Shown piece after piece: positions 1-10,440 of a DNA stretch of 55,679 nucleotides; the first letter of the stretch is position 1, and each line of letters opens with the position of its first letter. The notes beneath the pieces are model-generated. The model was not told where the DNA came from, made no database searches, and saw nothing but the letters and a program-made list of their open reading frames with translations. The DNA is from Multifurca ochricompacta (taxonomy: Eukaryota > Basidiomycota > Agaricomycetes > Russulales > Russulaceae): contig WTXG01000234.1 of assembly GCA_022496185.1 (NCBI GenBank), positions 1 to 55,679 on the forward strand. Reading direction: 5' to 3'. Position numbers and translations under genes: made by a program.

Positions 1-1292
1 CGCCAGATTTGAATCACTTAGATTATTACTAGCGCTAGCTACGCTAGAGGATTGGGAAATCCACCAGATGGATGTCAAATCGGCATTCCTACATGGCGAT
101 CTGGATGAAGAAATTTATATGGAGCAACCAGTTGGTTTCGTCGTTGCTGGTCAAGAGTCCAAAGTTTGTAGGCTACAAAAAGCATTATATGGCCTCAAAC
201 AAGCCTCCCGAGCATGGAATCTTCAATTCCATGCAGTTCTTAATGAACTGGGCTTTACTCGGACGTACTCTGATGCAGGAGTATATGTGTTTCATCAAAA
301 GGAGGGGATGATTCACTTTATGTCATTCTCTATGTAGATGACATTACTATACTTGGATCTTCCAATGATAAGATAACGTGGCTGAAGTCAGCTCTATCTA
401 ATCGATATGAGATGACTGACTTGGGAGAAATCCAGTCATACCTTGGAGTTAACATCACCAGGGATCGTCCTAATAAGACACTGGAGATTGACCAAGCAGC
501 CTACGTTTTATCTATTATTGAGAAGTTTGGGATGAGGGATTCCAACCGAGTATATACTCCTCTTCCCTCTGGCGCTGATGTACATCTGGTCAAGTTTGAT
601 GGCCAGGCATCTACTTCTGAAATAAAGAAGTACCAACAGTTGATGGGGTCTCTGCTATGGGTGCAGATTGGAAGCAGACCCAACATCAGTTTTGCTGTAG
701 CGCGCCTTAGTCAATATGCTTCCAACCCCTCACAAGATCATATGCGACTTGCAAATATGTCTTAAAATACCTTAACAGTACAAAAGACTGCAAGTTGCGC
801 TATTCTGGAGGGAATGGGGAGAGTGGCCTTCATGGCTTTGCAGATTCCTCATGGGGAGATCAAGAGGACTGCCACTCTACCTCGGGCTACGTGTTCTTCT
901 TGGCAAATGGTGCCATTTCATGGTGTTCCAGAAAGCAGAAAACAGTAGCACAGTCCACCACTGAGGCCGAATATATGAGCCTCTCTGAGGCTGCAAATCA
1001 GGCAGCGTGGTATAGGACTTTTATGGAGGAATTAGGGTATGAGGTATCCTCCCCTATACTACTCCACTGTGACAATAAGGGTGCCGTGGATTTGGCATTA
1101 AACCCAGTCACAGGAAGGCGGTCAAAGCATATTCCCATCAAGTACCATGCCATTAGGGGGTACATTGAATCGCACATAATTGAGTTAGTGTGAACCCCCA
1201 CAGGTGAGATGCTGGCAGATGGCTTCACTAAGTCTCTACCAAGAGCATCATTTGAAACCATGGTAAATGGACTTGGACTTATGCTGAAATGA
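1..1292 (+). pseudogene. Copia reverse transcriptase-RNase H fragment
   Basis: This is the end of the Copia Gag-Pol polyprotein. It starts inside the reverse transcriptase (ARFESLRLLLA, then MDVKSAFLHGDL and LYGLKQASRAWN) and runs through the YVDD region (about 330-350) and the RNase H domain (GFADSSWGDQ, TTEAEYMSL, HCDNKGAVDLA). Against the intact copy at 46420-47772 it has a one-base deletion near 300, another near 755, and an Arg-to-TGA change at 1191-1193, so it cannot make an active enzyme. It lacks everything upstream because the window starts here. The RNase H motif KHIPIKYH has Pro where many Copia elements have Asp; all three Copia copies here share it. Confidence 0.9.
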
Positions 1293-1563
1293 GAGAGCTG
1301 GAATCTGGAGACTTTGAATACCAGTTTCACTTTCCCACCATGAGCAAAGTTCTCAACTTCGAGAGTGATGCAAGAGGTGTGTATGGTTTCAGTTTGCATA
1401 AGAGAATCACCTCGATATGCCTCTGAACACCATGCCTCTCTCGCACTCAAAAGAGTTAGAGAAGTTGGATCTCTGGCTGGTGATGTGCTCATTTAATTGT
1501 GATGGCAGTGTGCTCATCCAACTCATTTCCCATCCATGACCAGATGCCTTCAGCATGGAGGGA

Positions 1564-2065
1564 TGTTGAACACAGAAGATGTTCGGTGATGCTTCAGGCA
1601 TCAGGTGATTAGATTAGCTACTTTGTAGATTAGATTAGATACCGGAGTTTCGGACTATTTACAATATCATTATTACTTTCTTTCTCACATTCCGCAGTAG
1701 CTGACTGATGCACCATGTAACATGTGATTTCTGTAATGGCCAATGGCCTTTCTCCCTCATGTTTATTGTTTGGACTTTGTCCGGCACTTGTGGACTTATT
1801 CCCAGTGCACAGACCACCCCTTGATTAGTATATAAGGGTGTCTACTTCGTCTCTTACACTTCAGAGTTTCTTCTACCTCTGAAGCGTAAGTTCCTACTCT
1901 ACTATCTATCATACCTTAAGACTAACTCTTGTATATAGGACTTGTCTTTGTCTAGGTCAGTAGTATAGTATTATAGAGTTTCTTCTACCTCTGAAGTGAC
2001 TTGTCTTTGTCTAGCCTAACCTGCTAACCACACAGTCAGTATGCTGCGCACATGCCTGTTTCACA
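1564..2065 (+). repeat. Copia element 1 3' LTR
   Basis: A 502-bp LTR running from TGTTGAACACAG to GTTTCACA. A polypurine tract GGAGGGA (1557-1563) abuts it, as expected for plus-strand priming. A TATATAA box lies at 1829-1835. The region after it contains a direct repeat of the TTCTTCTACCTCTGAAG type, which can also fold into a CTTCAGAG/CTCTGAAG hairpin. The reverse copy is 45656-46158. The 1293-1563 stretch before it is non-coding 3' leader sequence. Confidence 0.92.
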
Positions 2066-3063
2066 GATATGACTATGCGGTACAACACCCTGCCATCTGA
2101 GCCATTGTTATGGGAGAACAAGCTACATGGGATGACCTAGAACCTAGTGATCAAGTATACTGCTATACAACAAAGGCTTCTGAATTGGCACAAAAGGCAA
2201 TGGAAGGACAAGAAGACAAAACCTTTGAAAACACTGTCCCCAAAGAGTACCAGCATCACTACAAGGTATTCTCTGAAGAAGAGTCCCAGTGATTCCCACC
2301 TTCATGACCTTGGGACCACGCCATTGACTTTGTACCAGATACCCCCCCCGCCATCAATTGTAAAATCTATCCACTGTCGCAAAAGGAGCAGGAGGCGTTG
2401 ACCACCTTCCTGGAGGAACATCTTGCTAAAGGATATATTCGCCCATCTAAGTCACCCTATGCATCACCCTTCTTCTTCATCAAGAAGAAAGATGGCAAAC
2501 TACGCCCAGTACAAGATTACATGAGAATTAATGCTTACACCATTCGAAATGCCTACCCTCTCCTGCTTATACCAGAACTCATCGACACAATGAGGGACAA
2601 GGCGTTATTCTCCAAAATGGACATTTGTTGGGGATACAACAACATATGTATTTGCAAAGGAGATCAGGGAAAAGCCATGTTCAAAACTAACCAAGGACTC
2701 TTTGAACCCAATGTCATGTTTTTTGGACTAACCAACTCTCCGGCAACATTCCAGGCAATGATGAACCACATATTCCGAGATCTTATACTGACTGGAGAAG
2801 TGGTTGTCTACATGGATGACATTCTGGTTGCTACCAAAGATGACCTCCCTCATCATCGAACCCACGTCCATCAGGTCTTGGATATTCTACATGACCATGA
2901 CCTCTACTTGAAACTGGCAAAGTGCTCCTTTGAACAAAAGAGCATTGAATACCTAGGAGTCATACTCGAGGGAGGACATGTACACATGGACCCAGTCAAG
3001 GTGCAGGGAATCAGAGAATGGCCAATGCCCACAAGCATTAAAGATGTTAGATCCTTTGTCAGG
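2066..3063 (+). pseudogene. Chromovirus C pol, protease end to reverse transcriptase
   Basis: This is the first visible part of C pol. It covers the linker after the protease (GYDYAV...), then the reverse transcriptase: [44 protein letters not shown] and the catalytic YMDDIL. The fragment stops at DVRSFV because D is inserted after TCAGG (3059-3063). The same protein continues at 18006. Stops at 2098, 2290 and 2305 are all TGA in the pol frame. No frameshift is seen, so the decay is by substitution. Confidence 0.9.
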
Positions 3064-3647
3064 TGTTACGTCCGGTGTGAGATGTTCTGCACGACTTGTG
3101 CAACAGCGGTTCGTAGGTTCAGATAAGAGGTCAATAAGGCCTCTTGGAGTGAAGATGGATGAGTCAAAGTCAACGGGGCTGTTCCCGAGTGACAATGTTG
3201 AGCGGAAAGTGCCAAAAGCACTGAGACGATCAAGTCAAAGGTTTCAAGGGGAAGTCCAGAAGACAAACACCGATGTATTCAATAAGTCAAGTCTGAGGTC
3301 TACAAGGTAGCTACAGTGGACTTATATACGTAATCGAGTGGGCGTCTACGAGATAAGGAGTACAAGTCAGGTGAGCCCGAATATACAGAAGCGGAGGGCG
3401 TAGAGCCTGGCTTCTGATAGGGTACTAAGTAAGTGTCTGGTCTTAAAGATAAAGAGATAATGAGATAAGAAGGTAAACATAGGTACACAGTCCGTCTACA
3501 GATACAAAGCGAGTCACGGGGATGGAAGCAAGGCACGTGAAGGATCCCAGGACGGAGACGTGATCAGGAAGTGCAAGGTGGGTGGCAAAGAGGGGTCGTC
3601 GTTGGGGAGGTGAAAGAAAGTGGGGACAGACGGTAGAGGTTGTAACA
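3064..3647 (-). repeat. Chromovirus D 3' LTR
   Basis: A 584-bp LTR, read on the plus strand as TGTTACGTCC...TTGTAACA. Its six-base ends are inverted (TGTTAC/GTAACA). The adjacent 3648-3661 reads as the polypurine tract AGAAGAGGGGGTGA on the minus strand. It closely matches 17415-18000, with small differences near 3082 and 3100-3112. Confidence 0.95.
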
Positions 3648-3678
3648 TCACCCCCTCTTCTGGTTCTAGCAGACCCGG

Positions 3679-4914
3679 CTAGAAACGACTCGTACCATCA
3701 TCATCCTGTACTAGCTCCAAGTAGTTGTCAGCTACATTACGATCGTCCATTGTATAGTTCTCCTTGTCCTCGTCCTGGGGGCATTGATGAGTGCGGAGGA
3801 ATCCATAGGGGCCGTGTTGGCCACACAAGCGACACAGGTCGTGGACGGGGCAGTCCAGCTCTCGGTGTCCTGCATTGTGACGCAGGCACTTGCCACACCA
3901 TGTGGACGGGTTGCTGATTGTCGGGGCGACTCCCATTGGCGGAAGATGCAGAATCTGCTCCAGTGCATATTGCTACGACAGTGCCGACACCACTTGCGGT
4001 TGAGGGGACAGTTCCAGCTGATGTGATACTTACTATCACAACGCCAGCATGTCTCTCCTCGAGGGTTCTTGTGCATACGTGGCATCTCAAACCAATTCGG
4101 CAGTAACACGGGAGCGGCCCCCAATGATCGTGGAGGCAGGGGTCGGGCATATGTGTCGGCGTACCTTTCCGCAATCGTCTGATAAGCATCCCCTTTTCCA
4201 GCCTTTTCCGAATCTCCACCAATTCTTGCTCGACCTGGAACATCCCGTTGGTCAGCCGGGCCATCATCTTCGCATGTTCTTTATACTGTTGGTTGAGTGT
4301 TTTGCGCAAGGTTAGATTCTTCCGCAGTCTCATTACCTCGGCTTTGAGACGCGGAAGTCGCATGTCACTCAGCACCTCGTCGATGGCGAAGGCCCGCAAG
4401 TCTTCAGCAGCCAGGTGTCCCAGCTGTTCGTCGGTCATGGTGTGATGCAGACGACCAGTGTACCTTTCTTCCAGATATACTGGAGCTCCATAAACAGGAC
4501 CATCCTTCTTCATGCATCCAGCCACATCCATCCCTCCGTTGGTGTAGAAGATGTACTTGGCGATTGCGACTGTCCCGTTACCCATAGTGATCTCCAACGG
4601 GTAGTACGTGGAGGAGTTCGGGTTGTTAACAAAAAGGGGAATTCAGGGACCTCGTCATCCGACTCCATACCTATCAGGTCATTTTGATGCGGTTCTTCGC
4701 AGTGTTCGAAGTCGTCATTGGGGTTCGGGGACTGGTTCTTGACTCGGGCCTCGGCAGCCTCGTAATCAATGGGGGAAGAGGGACGTGTGGAGGGATGAGC
4801 AGAAGGGAAGCTTTCAACCACCACAGTGGTGGCAGTGAAGGCATCGACAGCGGCGTTGGCAGCGACAAAAGACATGATAGAGTTGATAGTGTTAGGACGT
4901 TGCTGAGAGAGCAT
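3679..4914 (-). pseudogene. Chromovirus D ORF3 (coiled coil plus CCHC protein), frameshifted
   Basis: This is the post-pol ORF shared by C, D, E and I. The best start is the Met of MSFVAANAAVDAF (about 4875), matching the start in C; an upstream in-frame Met is at 4914. In order it has a Ser/Pro and acidic N-terminus, a conserved domain around YIFYTNGGMDVAGCMKKDGP, a predicted coiled coil (LKAEVMRLRKNL... VEIRKRLE), then Cys/His motifs CWRCDSKYHISWNC, CRHCRSNMHWSRFC and CGKCLRHNAGHRELDC. At least three frame changes break it, so any long ORF crossing them is an artefact. Function is unknown; the knuckles suggest nucleic-acid binding. Confidence 0.8.
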
Positions 4915-4951
4915 GTACTGGGGGAATTGATGGGGTCAGAGGGTGTTTCTT

Positions 4952-7900
4952 TTAAGCGTTCTTAGGCGCTTCTGGATGTCGGATGTGGAACTCCGAGATA
5001 AGGGCCGGAGCAGAGATATCCCCGGCTGGTTCCCACGAGTTGTCAGAGTCTGGGAAACCTTTCCACTTAATCAGGTAATACAGCTTGCGCCCTCGGCCTT
5101 GTCGCTTGGAGTCTAGAATGCGCTCCACTTCCCACTCTTCTTCGCCATCGATAAGGTCAGGCGGGGGTCTCGGGAAGTTCTCTCCATGAATGGAGGTTTC
5201 CTTGTAAGGGGTCAGAAGCTTGGCATGGAAGACTGGATGAATCTTCCATTTCGGCGGCAATTGCAACTCATAAGACACATCTGACAGCTTCCTTGTGATC
5301 TGGAAGGGTCCGTGACATCGGGGCGCCAGTTTGGCCGAGGGGTGTGACGTGTGAATGTTCCTGCCCTCGAGCCATACCCAGTCATTGGTCCGATAAGGCG
5401 TGAATGTGCTTGGCTGTGCTGCCAGGAGCTGTTGCGCCTTCACCAGGTTTTCATTGGCTGATAGTCGCAGCTCTTCCCATTGGCCTATTCGTTCGGTTAC
5501 TGATGGGACATTGATGGGCTTATCCGTCCATGTGGTGCGTGGGGTCCAGCCCATGATAAGGGAGAAAGGGGTGGATTTTGTCATCCCATTAGGCCATGAG
5601 TTGTGAGCGAATTCTGCCGTTGACAGCCATTCTGCCCAGTCGTCCTGTCTGCCATTGCACCAGAACCGGAGATACTGTTCCAACCATTGGTTCGTCTGCT
5701 CGGACTGTCCATCCGTCTGTGGATGGTATGCTGTTGAAATGTTCTGTGTGATGTCTAGCATTTTGCACAAGGCTCTTGCGAACGCTGATGTGAAACGGGT
5801 ATCTCAGTCAGAGATGATCTTCTTGGGGAGTCCGTAGTGCCGGTATACATGGTTCAGGTATAGTTTCGCCACTCCTTCAGCTGTAATAGTTTCGTTACAG
5901 GGAATGAAGAGGGCCACTTTGGAGCAATCATGGTCTGTGATTGTAAGGATCGTGTCAAAGCCCTGTGATTTAGGCAGCTTGACAATGAAGTCCATGGCAA
6001 TGGTCTGGAAAGGGGTCAATGTAGTGGGAGTAATGGGGAGCATTGATGGGACTTTTGGGTGCGTGTTCACTTTGTTTGCTTGACATGATGCGCATCCTTG
6101 TACGTAGCTCTCGATGTCCTTTTTCATATTGGGCCACCAATAGTCTCGTTTGGCCAGGGCATAGGTGTTGGCAATGCCTGGATGGCCAGCAGAGGGAAGG
6201 TCGTGATGAAAATGGATCACCCCCCTCTTAATGTTGTCACCACCAGTGACAACGAGTCGATCCCCGTCTTTCCACCAAAGACCGCTGATTTCCTTCAAAT
6301 TGTGAGCATCAGCCCATGAACGGCACAGGTCTTGGTTCATATTTTGGGAGACTTGTGCCCAAAGGTCCATGTCATGGAGACTGATGACGGCCGTCTTGGC
6401 AAACACCTCTTCTGGGAGGACGGTGATGTCATTATTGTCGTCCTCCCCTGTATGCATGTCTGGTCTGCGTGATAATGCATCTGCTCTAGCGTTCTGACTC
6501 CCAGCAATGTGTTTCAGTGTGAAATTGTATTCTTCCAATTCCAAGACTTCTCGTGCCACGCGTCGACTGATCTTATGGGGCTCTTTCCAGTATAGGAGGT
6601 TGGAATGATCAGTGTGGATGACGGTCTTGTGAGGGGTTCCTGCTAGGTAGGGTCGCCAGTGTCGCAATGCCTTGACTATGGCTAAAAGCTCCCTATCCCA
6701 GATGTTGTAGTTTCTTTCGGCAGGGGAAAAGGTTTCGGAGTAGTATGCCACTGGGTGAAGTACTTGGGTGGCATCTCTCTGGTATAATACTGCCCCGTTC
6801 GCAAAATGTGAGGCGTCCACTTCTACTTCAAAGGGGTGGCTTAGATCTGGCTGGATAAGTACTGGTTCTGAGCCGACGAGGTCCCTAATCTGTTCAAACG
6901 CTTGCTGCTGTGCGTCTCCCCAATGCCATGGTGTGTCCTTTTTCAGCAGGTCGTTCAGTGGTTGTGCTATGCTGGAAAACCCCTTGACGAATCGTCGGTA
7001 AAAGTTACAGAATCCGATAAACGATCGGACATCCTTGATGCAGGTCGGCACGGGCCACTCCCTGATTCCCTGTACTTTAACAGGATCCATGCGCACTTGT
7101 CCTCCTTCCAGGATGACCCCTAGATACTCAACGCTTCGTTGTTCGAAGGAGCATTTGGCGGGTTTGAGATAGAGGTCATGTTCATGCAGTATATCCAATA
7201 CCTGATGTACGCGGCTTCGGTGGTGATCCAGATCGTCTGGGGTGGCTACTAGGATGTCGTCCATGTAGACCACTACTTCTCCCGTGAGAATGAGATCGCG
7301 GAAGATGTGATTCATCATAGACTGGAATGTTGCCGGCGAGTTCGTGAGACCGAAGAACATAACATTAGGTTCGAATAACCCTTGGTTTGTTTTGAATGCC
7401 GCCTTGCACTGGTCACCTTCTTTGATTCTGACATTGTTATAACCCCATCGCACATCCATCTTTGAGAAGAGGGATTTATCCCTCATAGTGTCAATGAGCT
7501 CAGAGATGAGCAGCAGGGGGTAGGCGTTTTTCACTGTGTATGTATTGATGCGCCGGTAATCCTGAACTGGTCGCAGCTTGCCATCCTTTTTTTGATGAAG
7601 AAGAAGGGTGAGGCGTACTGCGACTTGGATGGGCGGATATATCCTTTTGCCAAATGTTCTTCAAGGAATTCTGTAAGTGCCACCTGCTCGGACTGGGACA
7701 GCGGATAGATTTTGCAATCTATTGCTGTGGGCGTATCAGGGAGTAAGTCTATGGCGTGGTCCCATGGTCTGGAGGGTGGAAAACGCTGGGATTCTTCTTC
7801 GGAAAACACCCTCCAATGCCGATGGTAGGTACTCGGCACTACATCGCTGTACGTTTTTTCTGTCTGCCCTTGTATTGCTTTCTGGGCTAGCTCTGATGCT

Positions 7901-8329
7901 TTAGTAGCGTAACAGCGACCTAGGTCTTCCTCTTCTGTACTCGTGGCTTTTATTGTCGGGTGTCTGACTGCATAGTCGTAGCCTACCGACGTGATGATAG
8001 TGGGATATGATTCTTTATCCATGGTCGCATCAGCCCAGTTGATCTTGGGCTCGAACGCGGCGAGCCACGGGTACCCTAAGATAAGATCTTCGTCCCCTAG
8101 ATCCGTGATTAGGAAACGGATGTTCTTCATAGCTTCTCCAACCTGGACCTTCAGATCCGTGTAGTGAGTGATTTTTCCAGTGCGGTTGGCCGTTCCGTCA
8201 ATATTCCAAATGTTCTTTTCCTGGGGAAGTGCCAGCTGTCCCAAACCCATTGTCTTGATTAGTCGTGGGTGAATAAAATTGTCTGTGGCTCCGGAGTCTA
8301 CTAAAATATCTCAATCGGCCGTCCTCTGT
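4952..8329 (-). pseudogene. Chromovirus D pol (protease to chromodomain), main part
   Basis: Polyprotein with a retroviral-type protease (ILVDSGATDNFI, near 8300), reverse transcriptase (YMDDILVA near 7260), RNase H (ASHFANGAVL, DRELLAIVKAL, HTDHSNLLYW, ARADALSRRPD), an integrase with an HHCC zinc region (HHDLPSAGHPGI ... CASCQANK) and a catalytic core (IAMDFIVKLP, YHPQTDGQSE), and a C-terminal chromodomain (EEEWEVERILD, LIKWKGFPDSDNSWEP). The chromodomain places it among chromoviruses. Defects are a TGA upstream of the protease motif near 8310, a one-base deletion in an A run near 7590, and a TGA near 5802. The first codons of pol lie beyond E at 15786-15900. Confidence 0.92.
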
Positions 8330-8914
8330 TGTTACAACCTCTACCGTCTGCCCCCATTTTCTTTCACCTCCCCAACGACGACCCCTCCTTGCCACCCACC
8401 TTGCACTTCCTGATCACGTCTCCGTCCTGGGATCCTTCACGTGCCTTGCTTCCATCCCCGTGACTCGCTTTGTATCTGTTGACGGACTGTGTACCCATGT
8501 TTACTTTCTTATCTCGTTATCTCTTTATCTTTAAGACCGGACACTTACTTAGTACCCTATCAGAAGCCAGGCTTTACGCCCTCCGCTTCTGTATATTCGG
8601 GCCCACCTGACTCGTATTCCTTATCTCGTAGACGCCCACTCGATTACGTATATAAGTCTGCTGTAGCTACCTTGTAGACCTCAGACTCGACTTATTGAAT
8701 ACATCGGTGTTTGTCTTCTGGACTTCCCCTTGAAACCTTTGACTTGATCGTCTCAGTGCTTTTGGCACTTCCGCTCGACATCGTCACTCGGGAACAGCCC
8801 CGTTGACTTTGACTCATCCATTCTAACTCCAAGAGGCCTTATTGACCTCTTATCTGAACCTACGTACAAAGCTGTCGCACAAGTCGTGCAGAACGTCTCA
8901 CACCGGACGTAACA
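8330..8914 (+). repeat. Chromovirus E 5' LTR
   Basis: A 585-bp LTR, TGTTACAACC...CGGACGTAACA. The 3' partner is 15206-15785 (580 bp); the length difference comes from single-base deletions, for example near 15357 and 15374. It contains a TATA box and the predicted RNA start (see 8649-8693). Confidence 0.95.
8649..8693 (+). promoter_or_regulatory. LTR core promoter of E and predicted RNA 5' end
   Basis: TATATAAG at 8649-8656 is followed 34 bases later by AGACTCGACTT (8683-8693). That 11-mer is the reverse complement of the primer-binding site at 8917-8927, so the RNA probably starts at about 8683. The arrangement is the same in D (17637-17647), I (42530-42540) and, with another sequence, G (27027-27038). 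Confidence 0.7.
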
Positions 8915-8916
8915 TC

Positions 8917-8927
8917 AAGTCGAGTCT
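8917..8927 (+). other. Self-complementary primer-binding site of E
   Basis: AAGTCGAGTCT lies two bases after the 5' LTR. It has no TGG expected for a tRNA 3' end. It is exactly complementary to the predicted first 11 nucleotides of the element's RNA (8683-8693). This matches the Tf1/sushi self-priming mechanism, where the RNA 5' end folds onto the site and is cleaved to give the primer. The same 11-mer pair is present in D (site at 17402-17412) and I (site at 42295-42305). Confidence 0.8.
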
Positions 8928-8933
8928 CTCACA

Positions 8934-10440
8934 GTGGCTTCCAGCCGCAGTCAGACCCTCTTCCGAGAAGAGCTTATCGAACGCAGAGATGAGAATAATC
9001 TTTCACAGCAAGTACTTGGCTCTGCCACCTGGAAAGACTTTGAATCCGAGTTTGGATACTACGTCTATCACGACGGAAGATACCAACCGGTAGAATACGA
9101 CGACGAGAAGAGAGTTTGGTATCGCATCCGATACTCAGACAGCCGACACTCTTGGGTCACTACAGGACCTGCCCCACCCACATTTGGACTAGGCCCATGG
9201 AGAGAAAACCCTCCAGCCATTGTCACGGACTCCGAACCAGAGGAGTACGTAGAAGAACATAGCGAAGAAGCACTGGTATTAGCGTTGTCTACAGCCCCAG
9301 TTGCACCCGAAGTTGTCATGTTCAGAGCCCCTGCTTTGACAACTCCCCAGATCTCTATACAGTCCACCAACACCGTTACCCCATTTTACCAAAATATGTC
9401 TACCATTGCCGCCCAACTTCCAGACCCCGCCCCACCAGCCCCCGTCACACCACCACCAAACATCCCCCCCCCTCCGGACGTCTGTCCGGAGTGTTGCCCC
9501 AGACATTCACCGGGGACCGCTCACAAAGCAAGAAGTTCATGTTGGAGTTCATGACATTCAAGAACTTCAATCATGATGTCCCACAGATTGTTAACCCATT
9601 CCAATGAGCCAATCTGTTTCTCTCCCTGATCCAAGGGGATGCAGTGGATGATTGGACGATGGAGCAGCTGGAATGGCTCAACGAGCAAGTTGAAAGCGGG
9701 TGTCGAACCACAAGCGAAGGTCTTTGGGAGACCATAGCAGAAAGGTTCAAGGACGCCTTCACAGACAGGCAGGCCAAGCAGAAGGCAGCCCGGGAACTAA
9801 AGTCCCTCAGAATGGAGAAGGGAGAACTTGACGCATACGTTGCCAAGTTCAGAAGTCTAGCCAATAGGGCTGGCTATGACACCAATGAAGAGGCGACGTT
9901 AGACCTCTTTTCGCAAGGTTTACCCAACCCCCTAGTCAAAAACATTATTCAATTTCATCATCCTCATGACTGGGACACCTGGGTTGATGCTGCTCGGAGG
10001 CAGCAACAAGACTACCTCGACTTCCAGACAAGGTTTGGAGTCGACACCAAGAAAGGCAAAACCCGAGATCAGTGGAAGGCAGCATTCGGGGTAAAACCCG
10101 CCCCGCATGGCCAGAAGGATCCAAATGCTATGGACACCTCTGCAGACCAGGCCCGAGCTCGGGCGGCACTTACGGAAGACGAGCGGCAGACGCTAATGAA
10201 GGAAGGGCGCTGCTTCCGTTGCAGAGCACTGGGACACATGTCCCGGGACTGCCCAAGAAGGGAGTACGAGTCGCCGTTGCCATGGTAACAGAACATCCCG
10301 TTCAGAACAACCCCCCCACCGTGGACAAGCGGTCAAAAGAAGAAAAGGCTCAGGATATATGGGCCAACATGATGAAAGAGAGTGAGGAAGTGCGTGCCCT
10401 ACTGGTGGAAAAGGCGTTTGCGAAAAAGGATTTTTGTTAG
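8934..10440 (+). pseudogene. Chromovirus E gag
   Basis: Gag capsid-nucleocapsid protein. The conserved N-terminal region (LFREELIERRDENN, YYVYHDGRYQPVEY) opens at a GTG; no in-frame ATG lies between the upstream stop at 8910 and this codon. A Pro-rich segment contains a run of nine Cs (about 9464-9472) that throws the frame relative to I. The capsid-like part resumes at about 9644 (DDWTMEQLEWLNEQVESG, GYDTNEEATLDLFSQGLP) and ends in a CCHC knuckle CFRCRALGHMSRDC (about 10210-10251). The intact relative in I is 504 codons. D shares the nine-C lesion. Confidence 0.85.
10428..10434 (+). other. Candidate -1 frameshift site GGATTTT (gag/pol of E)
   Basis: GGATTTT is read G GAT TTT in the gag frame, six bases before the gag stop TAG (10438-10440). 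Pol lies in the -1 frame. The same heptamer, phase and position occur in D (15894-15900, minus), I (40195-40201, minus) and the divergent element G (28741-28747). GGAUUUU is a known -1 slippery heptamer in red clover necrotic mosaic virus. Confidence 0.6.

Larger units (their letters stand above)
1..2065 (+). mobile_element. Copia element 1, 3' part (left edge of window)
   Basis: This is the 3' end of a Ty1/Copia retrotransposon: reverse transcriptase/RNase H remnant, a short 3' untranslated stretch, and a complete 3' LTR. It is nearly identical to Copia element 2 on the opposite strand near 45656-47720. It sits inside chromovirus C: directly after the LTR the sequence continues with C's pol, where the protein reads GYDYAV as in sister elements. 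The left boundary is outside the window, so no duplication can be checked. Seen directly: LTR, polypurine tract and coding homology. Confidence 0.9.

Noticed and set aside
3737..4597. A 286-residue open frame on the minus strand
   Set aside because: It crosses frameshifts of D ORF3; its second half is an out-of-frame reading of the Cys/His region.
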